Source of the DNA: Actinomycetota bacterium
GTDB taxonomy: Bacteria; Actinomycetota; Actinomycetes; Mycobacteriales; Pseudonocardiaceae
NCBI GenBank assembly: GCA_021324675.1
Contig: JAJPIR010000082.1
Location: 62,001 to 126,000 of the forward strand
Length of the DNA: 64,000 nucleotides
Reading direction: 5' to 3'
The notes beneath the pieces are model-generated. The model was not told the DNA's origin. It worked only from the letters and a program-made list of their open reading frames with translations, and made no database searches. The position numbers and the translations under genes are program-made. Position 1 is the first letter of the stretch; the number at the start of each line of letters is the position of its first letter. Positions 39,843 through 49,054 of this stretch are shown piece by piece.

Positions 39843-40304
39843 CTAGCGGGTGCGCAGCACGATGGTGCCCGCGGCACGGTCGTGTAAACCCCGGCCGTCG
39901 GTGTCGTAGACCACCGGAGGGATGACGAGGCAAAGCAGCATGGTGCGGATCACTGCGGCGGTGAAGCCGGCCCGCCGCCCGTCCAGCATCGCAACCCGGA
40001 GACCCACCGCGGCGTGCCCTGCGGTGCGTCCTGCGATTCCCACCGAGAGCACGGTCACGGCGGCGAACAGCACCAGCGCGGACAACGCGGGGTTTTTGGT
40101 GAGTAATTGGGCCGCCACCGAGCACGGTAGCCAGTCGATGACCAGCGCCAGGATGCGGGGGCCGAAACCGCCCGCCGAGCCTCGTCCGTGCTCCGGCAGG
40201 CCCAGTCGCTGACCCGGATAATCCTGCCCCTCAGCGGTTACTTCGGGGTTGTCCCGCGGCTGCGCAGGGCGGCCGGTCAGCCAAGTCTGGGTCCATCTGC
40301 TCAC
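39843..40304 (-). CDS. RDD-family membrane protein
   Basis: 153-residue protein with an RDD domain: GFGPRILALVIDWLPCSVAAQLL contains the R and D positions, followed by a second helix (ALVLFAAVTVLSVGIAG) and GRTAGHAAVGLRVAMLDGRRAG. A third helix and RAAGTIVLRTR close the protein. It matches the small RDD gene (Rv2219A) upstream of glnA1 in M. tuberculosis. The GTG start has TAACCT 6 bases upstream. It diverges from glnA, so its promoter lies close to the GlnR box. Confidence 0.88.
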   Translation of the reverse strand: MSRWTQTWLTGRPAQPRDNPEVTAEGQDYPGQRLGLPEHGRGSAGGFGPRILALVIDWLPCSVAAQLLTKNPALSALVLFAAVTVLSVGIAGRTAGHAAVGLRVAMLDGRRAGFTAAVIRTMLLCLVIPPVVYDTDGRGLHDRAAGTIVLRTR

Positions 40305-40310
40305 TTCACT

Positions 40311-40316
40311 AGGTTA
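40311..40316 (-). promoter_or_regulatory. candidate -10 element, leaderless RDD gene
   Basis: TAACCT on the minus strand, 6 bases before the GTG at 40304. Confidence 0.45.
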
Positions 40317-40353
40317 TGCCCGACGCAGGCTAGCCTTGTTCACGACCAGCCCT

Positions 40354-40391
40354 TTAACCTGGGCGAAACATCCGGGTGACGGTGGTGCAAC
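40354..40391 (+). promoter_or_regulatory. GlnR box upstream of glnA
   Basis: TTAAC-N6-GAAAC-N6-GTGAC-N6-GCAAC with exact 6-base spacers. This is the full four-part pattern of the actinobacterial nitrogen regulator GlnR (GTnAC and GAAAC half-sites alternating). Only the first base of site one and the second base of site four deviate. It ends about 80 bases before the glnA start; TTAGGT at 40401-40406 could be the -10. Confidence 0.85.
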
Positions 40392-40469
40392 AACACCCTC
40401 TTAGGTTCGCCGCAGCGACGTGACCGATCACGCCGGTCCACAGCACAGCGCACGAAGGAGTGAACGACA

Positions 40470-41894
40470 GTGTTCTCCAACCCCGATGAGGTCCTGCGCT
40501 TCATCGCCGATGAGGGCGTCGAGTTCGTCGATGTCCGCTTCTGCGACCTGCCGGGCGTCATGCAGCATTTCACAGTCCCGGGGGAATACTTCGACGCAGA
40601 CGTCATCGAGGAGGGTCTGGCCTTCGACGGCTCGTCGGTGCGCGGTTTCCAATCAATCCACGAGTCGGACATGCAGTTGCTCCCCGACCTTGCCACGGCA
40701 CGGGTGGATCCCTTCCGGGTGCAGAAGACGCTAAACATCAACTTTTTCGTCCACGACCCCCTCACCCGCGAGCCGTACAGCAGGGACCCACGAAATGTGG
40801 CGCGCAAAGCCGAGGAGTTTCTGGCCTCGACTGGCATCGCCGATACGGCGTACTTCGGCCCGGAAGCCGAGTTCTACTGCTTCGACTCCGTGCGCTTTGA
40901 TACCACTCCCAACAGCGCGTTCCACGAGATCGACTCGGAAGCTGGCTGGTGGAACACCGGCGCTGAGGAAGACGGCCGCAACCAAGGTTACAAGGTCAAC
41001 TACAAGAGCGGCTACTTCCCGGTGCCGCCCACTGACCATTTCGCTGACCTGCGCAACGCGATGGTGACAAACCTGATGACGTGCGGCTTCAAAATAGAAA
41101 AGGCGCACCATGAGGTGGGCACGGCGGGTCAGGCAGAGATCAACTACAGGTTCAACACCCTGTTGCATGCGGCCGATGACCATCAGCTCTACAAGTACAT
41201 CGTGAAGAACACGGCGTGGGCAGCCGGGCGGACTGTCACGTTCATGCCTAAGCCACTGTTCGGCGACAACGGCTCGGGCATGCACACTCATCAGTCGCTG
41301 TGGCTAGACGGCAGACCGCTGTTCCATGACGAATCCGGCTACGGCGGACTGTCTGATATCGGCCGGCACTACATCGGCGGCCTGCTGCATCATGCGCCGT
41401 CACTGCTGGCCTTCACCAACCCGACGGTGAACTCCTACCACCGCCTGGTGCCAGGGTTCGAGGCCCCGGTGAATCTTGTCTACTCCCAGCGCAACCGGTC
41501 TGCCTGCATCAGGATCCCGATCACGGGGAACAACCCGAAGGCCAAGCGGATCGAGTTCCGGTGTCCCGACGCGTCGGGTAATCCTTATCTGGCCTTCTCC
41601 GCGATGATGATGGCGGGACTCGACGGAATCAAGAACGCCTACGAGCCACCCGCACCGATCGACAAGGACCTGTACGAACTGCCTCCCGAGGAGGCCAAGG
41701 AGGTCGCGCAGGTGCCAGCGAGTCTTGGTGCAGTGATCGACCGGCTGGAAGCCGACCACGACTACCTGCTTGAAGGCGGCGTCTTCACTCCCGACCTTAT
41801 CGAGACGTGGATCGCCCTCAAGCGCGAAAACGAGATCGACCCGCTACGCCTACGCCCGCACCCCTACGAATTCTCCTTGTACTACGACGTCTGA
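40470..41894 (+). CDS. glnA: glutamine synthetase type I (beta)
   Basis: 474-residue GS that forms glutamine from glutamate and ammonia, active as a dodecamer. Motifs are [17 protein letters not shown], the ATP and metal block [30 protein letters not shown], and the adenylylation site [10 protein letters not shown] with Tyr402, the target of GlnE. The start is GTG 40470 with AAGGAG 9 bases upstream. Controlled by a GlnR box upstream and ends at a strong hairpin. Corresponds to M. tuberculosis GlnA1. Confidence 0.96.
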   Translation: MFSNPDEVLRFIADEGVEFVDVRFCDLPGVMQHFTVPGEYFDADVIEEGLAFDGSSVRGFQSIHESDMQLLPDLATARVDPFRVQKTLNINFFVHDPLTREPYSRDPRNVARKAEEFLASTGIADTAYFGPEAEFYCFDSVRFDTTPNSAFHEIDSEAGWWNTGAEEDGRNQGYKVNYKSGYFPVPPTDHFADLRNAMVTNLMTCGFKIEKAHHEVGTAGQAEINYRFNTLLHAADDHQLYKYIVKNTAWAAGRTVTFMPKPLFGDNGSGMHTHQSLWLDGRPLFHDESGYGGLSDIGRHYIGGLLHHAPSLLAFTNPTVNSYHRLVPGFEAPVNLVYSQRNRSACIRIPITGNNPKAKRIEFRCPDASGNPYLAFSAMMMAGLDGIKNAYEPPAPIDKDLYELPPEEAKEVAQVPASLGAVIDRLEADHDYLLEGGVFTPDLIETWIALKRENEIDPLRLRPHPYEFSLYYDV

Positions 41895-42286
41895 TCACAG
41901 ATGACCTCTATAAACAGCTGTTCGTAGGTTGCGCCGGTGGTTCTTCGCCCTCATTTCGCGATCTTGGCATGATTTCTCGTGAAGGCCGAAACGGCGGTCG
42001 GCGACTTACCGACCGCCGTTTCTGGACATAACGTTCCATCGGTTGAAGGTCGTACGCACCGTCATTGCGGCACCACTGTGAGTATAATATTCGGGGTTTG
42101 CCAACACGCCGAGCTCCTAAACTGGACATTGCCGGCCGCTTAATCTATCCCGCTTGCTTGTGAACCGATGCGTAAAGTTATAGGCTACGTTTGACCGTTG
42201 CGCCTTTCGCTTCACAGGAAACACACGCCCGCCACACAAAAATGGATATCGAGGGTGGGTCTATAAGCAGCTGTCGGGAGCAGCTT
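41895..42286. other. intergenic region after glnA
   Basis: About 390 bases. It holds the glnA terminator hairpin (41988-42022) and, beyond it, an AT-richer stretch (42060-42250) that is unlike the rest of the window. No supported gene is seen; the start of the next small gene is at its right end. Confidence 0.6.
41988..42022 (+). terminator. terminator hairpin after glnA
   Basis: Perfect 14-base-pair stem (GAAACGGCGGTCGG and its complement) with a 7-base loop, about 90 bases after the glnA stop. No T-run follows. Confidence 0.85.
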
Positions 42287-42691
42287 ATGAACGACCACCC
42301 CTTCTGGCGTACCGGGGGGCTCCAGCGTGTGCGATTGCCGCCAGCGCCCAGTGCTGTGGCCTCGTGGGGATCTTTCGCCGCTCGAGCCGCTGTGCACCGG
42401 ACCTGCCAGGAAGTGGCACTGCGGTGCCAGCGCGTTCTCGCCCGGTACAGCCCGGCCGAGGACGAGCTTAGGCACATCAATGTTGGGGATCCGCAACCAA
42501 GTCCGGTCCACAGTTACCGGGTCTGCCGGTTCGAATGGGTAGAGGAGATCTCGACAGGGTTCGTTCTCCTCTGGCACTGCACGCGGGCACAAGGACACCA
42601 CGGCCAGCACGTTGCTAGCACCGGTGAGCGGGTCGCCGCTGTGCACCCCGACTCTGGGTCCAGTGCCTTATTCCCGCCGGAGGGTACATGA
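42287..42691 (+). CDS. small Cys/His-containing protein of unknown function
   Basis: 134-residue predicted protein. ATG 42287 is preferred because GGGAG lies 6 bases upstream; an in-frame start 32 codons earlier has none. The C-terminal part VCRFEWVEEISTGFVLLWHC and TRAQGHHGQHVASTGE then VAAVHP resembles short actinobacterial proteins with a C-x-GH-x-G-x-H pattern that may bind zinc. The N-terminal part is Arg/Ala-rich and not recognisable. It lies in the gap between glnA and the convergent glnE. Function unknown, and the gene itself is only moderately certain. Confidence 0.55.
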   Translation: MNDHPFWRTGGLQRVRLPPAPSAVASWGSFAARAAVHRTCQEVALRCQRVLARYSPAEDELRHINVGDPQPSPVHSYRVCRFEWVEEISTGFVLLWHCTRAQGHHGQHVASTGERVAAVHPDSGSSALFPPEGT

Positions 42692-42800
42692 ACGCCACAA
42701 CGACCGCTTCGGGCGCAAGGGCAACAAGCGATAGAACCCGGCGCGCGGGGCTGTCGTCCGCAGTTGCGTGTGGCCCCGGAAAAGCAGAAGTCACCGCCAA

Positions 42801-45800
42801 TCAGGCACCAAAGGAACGTTCTACCACCGCGCGGGCTCGCCGAGTGATCCGGCGATATTCGTCGAGCACCTCGCCGGGATCGTCATCAGCAGACCGTCCC
42901 AGGGCCCTGGCCACCGCCGCCAGGTCTCGCCCGGAGCTCGGCAGCTGATCGACTTGCTTGCCACGCACCAAGGTGAGCACGTTACGAGTCTTCGTAGCGA
43001 GCTGCCACGCGGCCAGCAAGGTCTCCGCGTCGGCTTCAGCGAGCAGTCCAGCTTTGGCCGCAGCGCGCAAGGCGGCGCTGGTAGACGGTGTACGCAACGC
43101 CGGCACCGCGTGCGCGTGCTGTAGCTGCAGCAATTGGATGGTCCACTCCACGTCTGCCAGCCCACCGCGGCCCAATTTGGTGTGCGTGGTGGGGTCAGCG
43201 CCGCGAGGGAGGCGTTCGGCGTCCACCCTGGCCTTTAACCGACGGATCTCGGTGGCCTGGCGGGGGCTCAGCCCGCCCGCGGGATAGCGCACTGGGTCGA
43301 TCATCGCGATGAACCGCCTGCCCAAATCCACATCACCGGCCAAGGGCACTGCCCGCAATGACGCCTGAGCCTCCCAGGTCTGTGCCCACTGGGTGTAATA
43401 CACCTGGTAAGACGACAAGGTCCGGACCAGCGGGCCCAGTCGTCCCTCCGGACGCAGGCCGGTATCGACCACCAAAGGGGGGTCCTGGCTAGGTGAACCC
43501 AGCAGGTTTCGCACTGCTTCGGCCACTGAAGTGGCGAACCCGACAGCGCTGACCTCGGCATCGCTGCCCGAACCAGCGCCCGGGACCGGCTCGCAGACGA
43601 ACAGCACATCGGCGTCGGAACCGTAGCCCAGCTCACCGCCTCCCAACCGACCCATCCCGATCACCGCGATCCGGGTCGGCTGGGTCTGACGGCGCGCAGT
43701 TTCCGCGCGCAAGGCAACGTCCAGTGCCGAGGCCAACACTGCAGTCCACACCGAGGACAGGGCTGCGCATACTGCCTCGAGGTCGAGAAGCCCCAGCAGA
43801 TCGGCGCAGGCGATCCGGAACAACTCATGGCGGCGTAGTGCTCGGGCAGCTGTGACGGCAACGCCAAGATCCTGGTGCCGGGATGCGGTGGCGTGCAACG
43901 ACATCGCCATCTCCGCCGGGTCACGCTGGGCCAGCGCAGTGGGATCGGCCAGCAGCTGCAGCGCCTCCGGTGCTCGGACCAGCAGGTCGGCCACCATCCG
44001 CGAGGTGCCCAGCAGGCCCATCAGCCGCTGCGCTACGGCACCCTCATCGCGTAAGAACCGTAGGTACCAGGGTGTATCGGCGAGCGCTTCGGATACCCGC
44101 CGGTAGGCGGCCAGCCCACGGTCCGGGTCTGGGGTGTCAGCGAGAAACTCCAGCAGTACCGGGAGCAACGTCGATTGGATCGCCGCCCGCCGCGATACCC
44201 CGTCGGTCAGCGCCCGCAGATGTCCCAAGGCTCCCTGCGGCGAGGCATAGCCCAGGGCTGCCAGCCGGGCCTTTGCCGAGGACTCCGACAGCCGGTAGGC
44301 CTCGGTGGGCACTTTGGCCACCGCCTCCAGCAGCGGCCGGTAGAACAGCTTTTGATGCAGCCGGCGGGCCCGGTGCGACTGGCGGGTGTACTCCATGCGC
44401 AGCACCCCGAGTGCATCGTGGCGCCCGTCGGGCCGCATCCCTGCTGCGCGGGCCAGCCAGCGCCATGCTGCCGTGTCGTTGTCGGCTGGAAGCAGGTGAG
44501 TGCGGCGTAGTCGCTGTAGCTGCAACCGGTGTTCCAGCAGGCGCAGGAAGCGGTAGGAAGCTGCCAGATTTGCGGCGTCGTCGCGACCCACATAACCACC
44601 CGCGGCCAACGCGGCCAGCGCCTCTACCGTGGATCTAACCCGCAAGTAGTCGTCAGTGCGGCCATGCACCAGCTGCAACAGCTGCACGGCGAACTCCACG
44701 TCGCGCAGCCCGCCGTGGCCGAGTTTGAGCTCTCGATCCGCCAGCTCGGGAGGCACGTGGTCGGCGACCCGACGACGCATCGCCTGAACCTCAGGCACGA
44801 AGTTGTCCCGGTCAGCAGCGGTCCACACCATCGGTGCTACCGCCGCCAGATAGCGCGCGCTCAGCTCAGCATCACCCGCTACCGGACGGGCTTTGAGCAA
44901 CGCCTGGAACTCCCATGTATTGGCCCACCGCCGGTAGTAGGACAAGTAGCCATCCAGCGTTCGTACCAGCGCACCGGCTTTGCCCTCAGGGCGCAGCGCC
45001 GCATCGACTTCGAAGCACGCCGACGCCACCCGCATGGTCGCCACGGCCAGTTTCGTGGCGGCATCCAGCTCGTCCTCGCAATCAGCTACGAAGATCACAT
45101 CCACGTCGGAGACGTAGTTCAGTTCCGCCCCACCGCACTTGCCCATCCCGATCACAGCAAGCCGTGGTAACGACCCTCCCGAGATGACCTCGGTGCTGGC
45201 GACTGCCAGCGCGGCGCGCAGTACTCCGATCGCGAGGTCCGCAAGCGCGCCGGTGACCTTCTCGAAGGGCATCACCGGCAAGGAGGGCTCCACCACAGCC
45301 GCAAGATCGGCGGCTGCTAGCTCCGCGACGAGGTCACGGTAGGACTCGCGCAGTGCACGTTGCGCTGGGACGCCGGTCTGTGACGCGAGTGTCTGACCAG
45401 CCGGGTCAACCCCAACCGCGGCGAGCAGCCGCTGCTCGGCGCACTGTGCCCAACCCGGTGCGAGTGCCTCGGCCGAGACCAGCATGCGCCAGCGCGACGG
45501 GTGCACGACGAGATGATCCCCTAGCGCGGTCGATGAACCCAGCAGTCCCAGCAGCCTGCCTCGCAGGCCAGGTTCGCCGCGTAGCGCAGCATCGAGCTCG
45601 CCCCATGCCGGTCCAGCAGCCTTGGCCAGGCGGCCCAACGTGCGCAGCGCGAGATTCGGATCAGGCGCGCGGGACAGAGCCCACAGCGAGTTCTCCGCCT
45701 CTTGATCGACCCGCCCGTGGCTCCACCAACCTAGTTTGGTGAGGATGTCCGCAGCGCCGTCATCGGTGAGCCCTAGCCGCGCCAGGGAAAGTCCGGTGCG

Positions 45801-45815
45801 CCCGCCGTCTGTCAC
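42801..45815 (-). CDS. glnE: bifunctional glutamine synthetase adenylyltransferase/deadenylase
   Basis: 1004-residue enzyme that adds or removes AMP at the regulatory tyrosine of GlnA. Two nucleotidyltransferase domains are evident: the N-terminal one with GMGKCGGAELNYVSDVDVIF (deadenylase) and the C-terminal one with GMGRLGGGELGYGSDADVLF (adenylylase), each with the D-x-D metal pair. Each domain is followed by its own helical region (LKLGHGGLRDVEFAVQLLQL and TKLGRGGLADVEWTIQLLQL). GTG start with GGAG upstream. It lies between glnA and glnA2, as in mycobacteria. Confidence 0.96.
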   Translation of the reverse strand: MTDGGRTGLSLARLGLTDDGAADILTKLGWWSHGRVDQEAENSLWALSRAPDPNLALRTLGRLAKAAGPAWGELDAALRGEPGLRGRLLGLLGSSTALGDHLVVHPSRWRMLVSAEALAPGWAQCAEQRLLAAVGVDPAGQTLASQTGVPAQRALRESYRDLVAELAAADLAAVVEPSLPVMPFEKVTGALADLAIGVLRAALAVASTEVISGGSLPRLAVIGMGKCGGAELNYVSDVDVIFVADCEDELDAATKLAVATMRVASACFEVDAALRPEGKAGALVRTLDGYLSYYRRWANTWEFQALLKARPVAGDAELSARYLAAVAPMVWTAADRDNFVPEVQAMRRRVADHVPPELADRELKLGHGGLRDVEFAVQLLQLVHGRTDDYLRVRSTVEALAALAAGGYVGRDDAANLAASYRFLRLLEHRLQLQRLRRTHLLPADNDTAAWRWLARAAGMRPDGRHDALGVLRMEYTRQSHRARRLHQKLFYRPLLEAVAKVPTEAYRLSESSAKARLAALGYASPQGALGHLRALTDGVSRRAAIQSTLLPVLLEFLADTPDPDRGLAAYRRVSEALADTPWYLRFLRDEGAVAQRLMGLLGTSRMVADLLVRAPEALQLLADPTALAQRDPAEMAMSLHATASRHQDLGVAVTAARALRRHELFRIACADLLGLLDLEAVCAALSSVWTAVLASALDVALRAETARRQTQPTRIAVIGMGRLGGGELGYGSDADVLFVCEPVPGAGSGSDAEVSAVGFATSVAEAVRNLLGSPSQDPPLVVDTGLRPEGRLGPLVRTLSSYQVYYTQWAQTWEAQASLRAVPLAGDVDLGRRFIAMIDPVRYPAGGLSPRQATEIRRLKARVDAERLPRGADPTTHTKLGRGGLADVEWTIQLLQLQHAHAVPALRTPSTSAALRAAAKAGLLAEADAETLLAAWQLATKTRNVLTLVRGKQVDQLPSSGRDLAAVARALGRSADDDPGEVLDEYRRITRRARAVVERSFGA

Positions 45816-45829
45816 CGCAGCACTCCGGG

Positions 45830-46588
45830 TTAGCCGCGAAGCAGAGGCAGTGCCCGGGCGCCCCCGGTGTTGGCCGCTGGAGCCAGCTCACCGGCGGCCA
45901 GCGCCACAAACCGGGCCGCAAACGGCTGCCATGCCTCCGCTATATCGCCGTGCACCCGTTCCAGGTGATCCGGATCAAGCTGGTGCGCAGGAAAGTAACC
46001 CGCGGTGTCCCTGCGAGCCCAGCACACCACCGTGGCGGGGGACGTCTCGATGTGGCACTGCAGGCCATAACCGGCAGCACCGATCCGGAACGCCTGGTGC
46101 GGGTACCGCAGTGACGAGGCAAGCAGAGTCGCTCCCGGGGGCAACCGAGAGATCTCATCGTGGTGGAACTGGATCACGTCGGGCGTCAGCGGTAGTTGCG
46201 CAAACAGCGGGTCATGGGCGGCCACATCCCGCTTGGCGATGAGCTGGGTGCCGACCTCTGGGCCATTGCCTGCCTTGCGTACCTCACCACCGGTGGCCAT
46301 CGCCAGCAGCTGACCTCCTAGACAGACCCCGAGTACCGGCAACCGGCAGGCAACCGCGCGAGCGAGCAACGAACGCAGCGCCACCAGCCACGGGTGGTCA
46401 GCGTCGTCATACGCCCCCATTTCACCGCCCATGCAGACCAGCCCGTCTGTTCTGTCAAGCTTGTCGGGAATCCCGTCGGCTGCCGGACGGCATAAGGTCA
46501 GCTCCGCCCCGGCTTGCCTAAGCCACTCCCCCAATCGCTCTACAGGGTCACCATCCGAAGGTTGCACCACCAGCAGCCGCGTCCTCAC
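45830..46588 (-). CDS. class I glutamine amidotransferase-like protein
   Basis: 252-residue stand-alone GATase domain. The nucleophile elbow is LGVCLGGQLLAMATGG (Cys), and the His-Glu pair appears in LQCHIETSP, so the catalytic triad is complete. It resembles the GMP-synthase-like amidotransferase family of unknown specificity. It precedes glnE by 14 bases on the same strand, so they are likely co-transcribed, hinting at a link to glutamine metabolism. GTG start with TAGCCT 7 bases upstream. Confidence 0.9.
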   Translation of the reverse strand: MRTRLLVVQPSDGDPVERLGEWLRQAGAELTLCRPAADGIPDKLDRTDGLVCMGGEMGAYDDADHPWLVALRSLLARAVACRLPVLGVCLGGQLLAMATGGEVRKAGNGPEVGTQLIAKRDVAAHDPLFAQLPLTPDVIQFHHDEISRLPPGATLLASSLRYPHQAFRIGAAGYGLQCHIETSPATVVCWARRDTAGYFPAHQLDPDHLERVHGDIAEAWQPFAARFVALAAGELAPAANTGGARALPLLRG

Positions 46589-46595
46589 CCTCGCC

Positions 46596-46601
46596 AGGCT
46601 A
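46596..46601 (-). promoter_or_regulatory. candidate -10 element, leaderless amidotransferase gene
   Basis: TAGCCT on the minus strand, 7 bases before the GTG at 46588, next to the palindromic repeat. Confidence 0.4.
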
Positions 46602-46602
46602 G

Positions 46603-46667
46603 CCCGCAGTCTGGATGCAGACTGCGGGTTACAGGCCCGAAAAATCAGCAGTCTGCATCCAGACTGC
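46603..46667. repeat. pair of inverted palindromic repeats
   Basis: A 26-base palindrome at 46603-46628 (10-base-pair stem, loop GGATGC) and a second unit at 46648-46667 that is the reverse complement of the first over 20 or more bases (loop GCATCC). Each can fold alone, or the two can pair. The second unit covers the last codons of the GNAT gene. It could be a transcription terminator for the GNAT gene or a dispersed repeat. Confidence 0.8.
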
Positions 46668-47520
46668 GGTCAACGGGCGTGAAGCCGACTTCGACGGCGT
46701 CGTAGACGGGGCGGAATCCGATGCGCGGGTATATCGCGTTGGAAATCGGGTTCGACAGGTCGGTATGTAAGACCACGTGCTTGGCGCCGGTCTCCAACGA
46801 CCACGTCGTGGCAGCCGCGGTGACCGCACTGCCGTATCCGTGCCCGCGATGCGGCGGCAACGTATACACCGGTCCGATCCGGGACATGCCAGCGACCGGG
46901 GCGGTCGCTGACGCCCAGGCCACCGGCTGCGCGTCAATCTCCCACAGCAACGCCGCGTTTCCCGCCGCGAGGCTATTGGCCGCCTGTTGCCGCGCGCTGT
47001 GGTGGCCACGCAGGCCACCGGCTGCCTCGTTCGCGAAATCCGTCCGCCACCGTGCCAGCAGCTCAATGTCCCGGCTGTCCGCCCGCCGTGCAGCGCCGGG
47101 CACACCAGTTGGCGGGGTGAGCCGGTGCAGCGTGAACGCCCGTTGCGCCAACCGCTCCTGCGTGACCGCACCGGTGCACTCCGACCAGCTCTTTGCGAAC
47201 CTTTCCGTTTCGGGACGAGGCCCGACGGCGCCTGGCAAGCGCGGGTGTGTCCGCGCCAGCACCTCAGCCACCTCCCCAGCACAGTCCGCCGGTAGCCCAC
47301 TGACGATCACTTCTCGTGGTGGGGTACCCACCAGCACCCCGGTCAGCTCATCGCCGCGGCCCACGGTGAGCAGCACCGGGGGACCGTCGCTGGCATCTGG
47401 CACCCGCATCAGCAGCCCGAGAACAGTCAGAGCGATGCTGTGACGGACCGGATCGGCCTCCAGCAACGGCCGGGTGAGGACCACAAACTCGTTGAGATCA
47501 TCGTGCAGCCGAACATCCAC
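46645..47520 (-). CDS. GNAT-family N-acetyltransferase
   Basis: About 291 residues. The C-terminal half holds the acetyl-CoA motif SRIGPVYTLPPHRGHGYGSAVTAA and then LHTDLSNPISNAIYPRIGF, typical of the two-domain GNAT proteins. The start is uncertain: GTG 47520 (VDVRLHDDLNEFV) fits the family N-terminus but has no ribosome site, and the frame is open 30 codons further. The last residues (VDRSLDADC) are encoded by a palindromic repeat and are probably not functional. Substrate unknown. Confidence 0.82.
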   Translation of the reverse strand: MDVRLHDDLNEFVVLTRPLLEADPVRHSIALTVLGLLMRVPDASDGPPVLLTVGRGDELTGVLVGTPPREVIVSGLPADCAGEVAEVLARTHPRLPGAVGPRPETERFAKSWSECTGAVTQERLAQRAFTLHRLTPPTGVPGAARRADSRDIELLARWRTDFANEAAGGLRGHHSARQQAANSLAAGNAALLWEIDAQPVAWASATAPVAGMSRIGPVYTLPPHRGHGYGSAVTAAATTWSLETGAKHVVLHTDLSNPISNAIYPRIGFRPVYDAVEVGFTPVDRSLDADC

Positions 47521-47640
47521 CCGGCCATCGTTACCCGGGCGCCATACTGCGTCGATGGAATATCCGACGGTGCAGCGGCCGGCGCCCGAGATGCACGACG
47601 CAGCGCGCATGAGGCCACGACACGCCGGCGAGGGGGCAGG

Positions 47641-48984
47641 TTACAGCACGGGTAGATAAGTGCGGAGTTCGTAGGGCGTGACGTGCCGACGGTAGTTGTC
47701 CCACTCGGCGCGCTTATTGCGCAGGAAGAAATCGAAGACGTGCTCACCGAGGGTCTCGGCAACGAGTTCCGAGTTCTCCATTTCGACTAGCGCCTCCGAC
47801 AGGTTCTGCGGCAACGGCGCGTACCCAGCGGCCCGGCGCTCCCGCTCAGACAGCGACCACACGTCGTCCTCGGCCGGAGGTGGTAGCTCATACCCCTCCT
47901 GCACGCCCCGCAGCCCGGCAGCAAGGATCACCGCGTAAGCCAGGTAAGGGTTGCATGCCGAGTCCGGGGTGCGGATCTCCACTCGCCGGCTCGATGCCTT
48001 ACCTGGCGAATACATCGGCACCCGGACCAGCGCTGATCGGTTGGCGTGCCCCCAGCACACCGCAGTGGGAGCTTCGCCACCGACGATCAGACGCTTGTAG
48101 GAATTCACCCATTGGTTGGTTACCGCGGTGATCTCCCGGGCATGTACCAGCACCCCAGCTACAAATGCCCGGCCGGTGGTCGACAGCTCGTAGGGGTCGT
48201 TGTCGTCGTGAAAGGCATTGCGATCGCCCTCGAACAGGCTCATATGGGTATGCATGGCAGACCCGGGCTGATCCGTATACGGCTTGGGCATGAACGACGC
48301 ACGCACCCCTTGGGTGATGGCGACCTCCTTCACGACGTACCGGAAGGTCATGATGTTGTCGGCCATGGTCAGCGCATCGGCATAGCGAAGATCGATCTCT
48401 TGCTGGCCGGGCGCGCCCTCGTGATGGCTGAACTCCACCGAGATGCCCATCTGCTCCAGCGCCTCGATGGTGTGCCGGCGAAAATGCGGCGCGGCGTCGT
48501 GGCTGGCTTGGTCGAAGTAGCCGCCGGAGTCGGCGGGCACCGGCTCGGAACCGTTCTCGGGCAGGTCGCGGAGCAGGTAGAACTCGATTTCGGGGTGCAC
48601 GTAGCAGGTGAAGCCCGCCTCTGCTGCCTTGGACAACGCCCGAGTCAGCACGTGTCTTGGGTCGGCCCAGGACGGCGAACCGTCGGGCATGGTGATATCG
48701 CAGAACATCCGGGCCGAGTAGTGCTCGCCCCGCGGGTTTTCCCACGGAAGCACCTGGAAGGTGGCCGGGTCTGGCTTGGCAATCATGTCGGACTCGTAGG
48801 CTCGGGCGAACCCTTGAATGGCCGACCCGTCGAAGCCGATGCCGTCGGCGAAGGCGCCCTCCAGCTCAGCCGGCGCCACCGACACTGATTTGAGGTACCC
48901 GAGCACGTCGGTGAACCACAACCGAACGAACCGGATGTCGCGTTCCTCTAGCGTGCGCAGCACGAATTCCTGCTGGCGATCCAT
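47641..48984 (-). CDS. glnA2: glutamine synthetase GlnA2-type
   Basis: 447-residue type I GS, one residue longer than M. tuberculosis GlnA2. It has FADGIGFDGSAIQGFARAYESDM, the active-site blocks SHHEGAPGQQEID and FMPKPYTDQPGSAMHTHMSL, and NRSALVRVP. Where GlnA has Tyr402 in KDLYELPP, this protein reads DDVWSLSERERR, so the adenylylation tyrosine is missing and GlnE should not control it. TAATCT lies 6 bases before the ATG. Confidence 0.95.
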   Translation of the reverse strand: MDRQQEFVLRTLEERDIRFVRLWFTDVLGYLKSVSVAPAELEGAFADGIGFDGSAIQGFARAYESDMIAKPDPATFQVLPWENPRGEHYSARMFCDITMPDGSPSWADPRHVLTRALSKAAEAGFTCYVHPEIEFYLLRDLPENGSEPVPADSGGYFDQASHDAAPHFRRHTIEALEQMGISVEFSHHEGAPGQQEIDLRYADALTMADNIMTFRYVVKEVAITQGVRASFMPKPYTDQPGSAMHTHMSLFEGDRNAFHDDNDPYELSTTGRAFVAGVLVHAREITAVTNQWVNSYKRLIVGGEAPTAVCWGHANRSALVRVPMYSPGKASSRRVEIRTPDSACNPYLAYAVILAAGLRGVQEGYELPPPAEDDVWSLSERERRAAGYAPLPQNLSEALVEMENSELVAETLGEHVFDFFLRNKRAEWDNYRRHVTPYELRTYLPVL

Positions 48985-48990
48985 GGGCGC

Positions 48991-48996
48991 AGATTA
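48991..48996 (-). promoter_or_regulatory. candidate -10 element, leaderless glnA2
   Basis: TAATCT on the minus strand, 6 bases before the ATG at 48984. Confidence 0.5.
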
Positions 48997-49042
48997 CGCG
49001 CACGGTAGCGGACAGTCCGTGACGGCGCTGTGCTCTGCACCC

Positions 49043-49048
49043 TACGAT
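49043..49048 (+). promoter_or_regulatory. candidate -10 element, leaderless lprG
   Basis: TACGAT, 6 bases before the ATG at 49055; GTGACG at 49019-49024 could be the -35. Confidence 0.5.
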
Positions 49049-49054
49049 GGTCAA

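Noticed and set aside
42688-42948. Forward frame starting ATGA at the end of the small gene
   Set aside because: Tempting as a coupled gene, but most of it is antisense to the glnE 3' end and its Ser/Arg-rich composition is that of a shadow.
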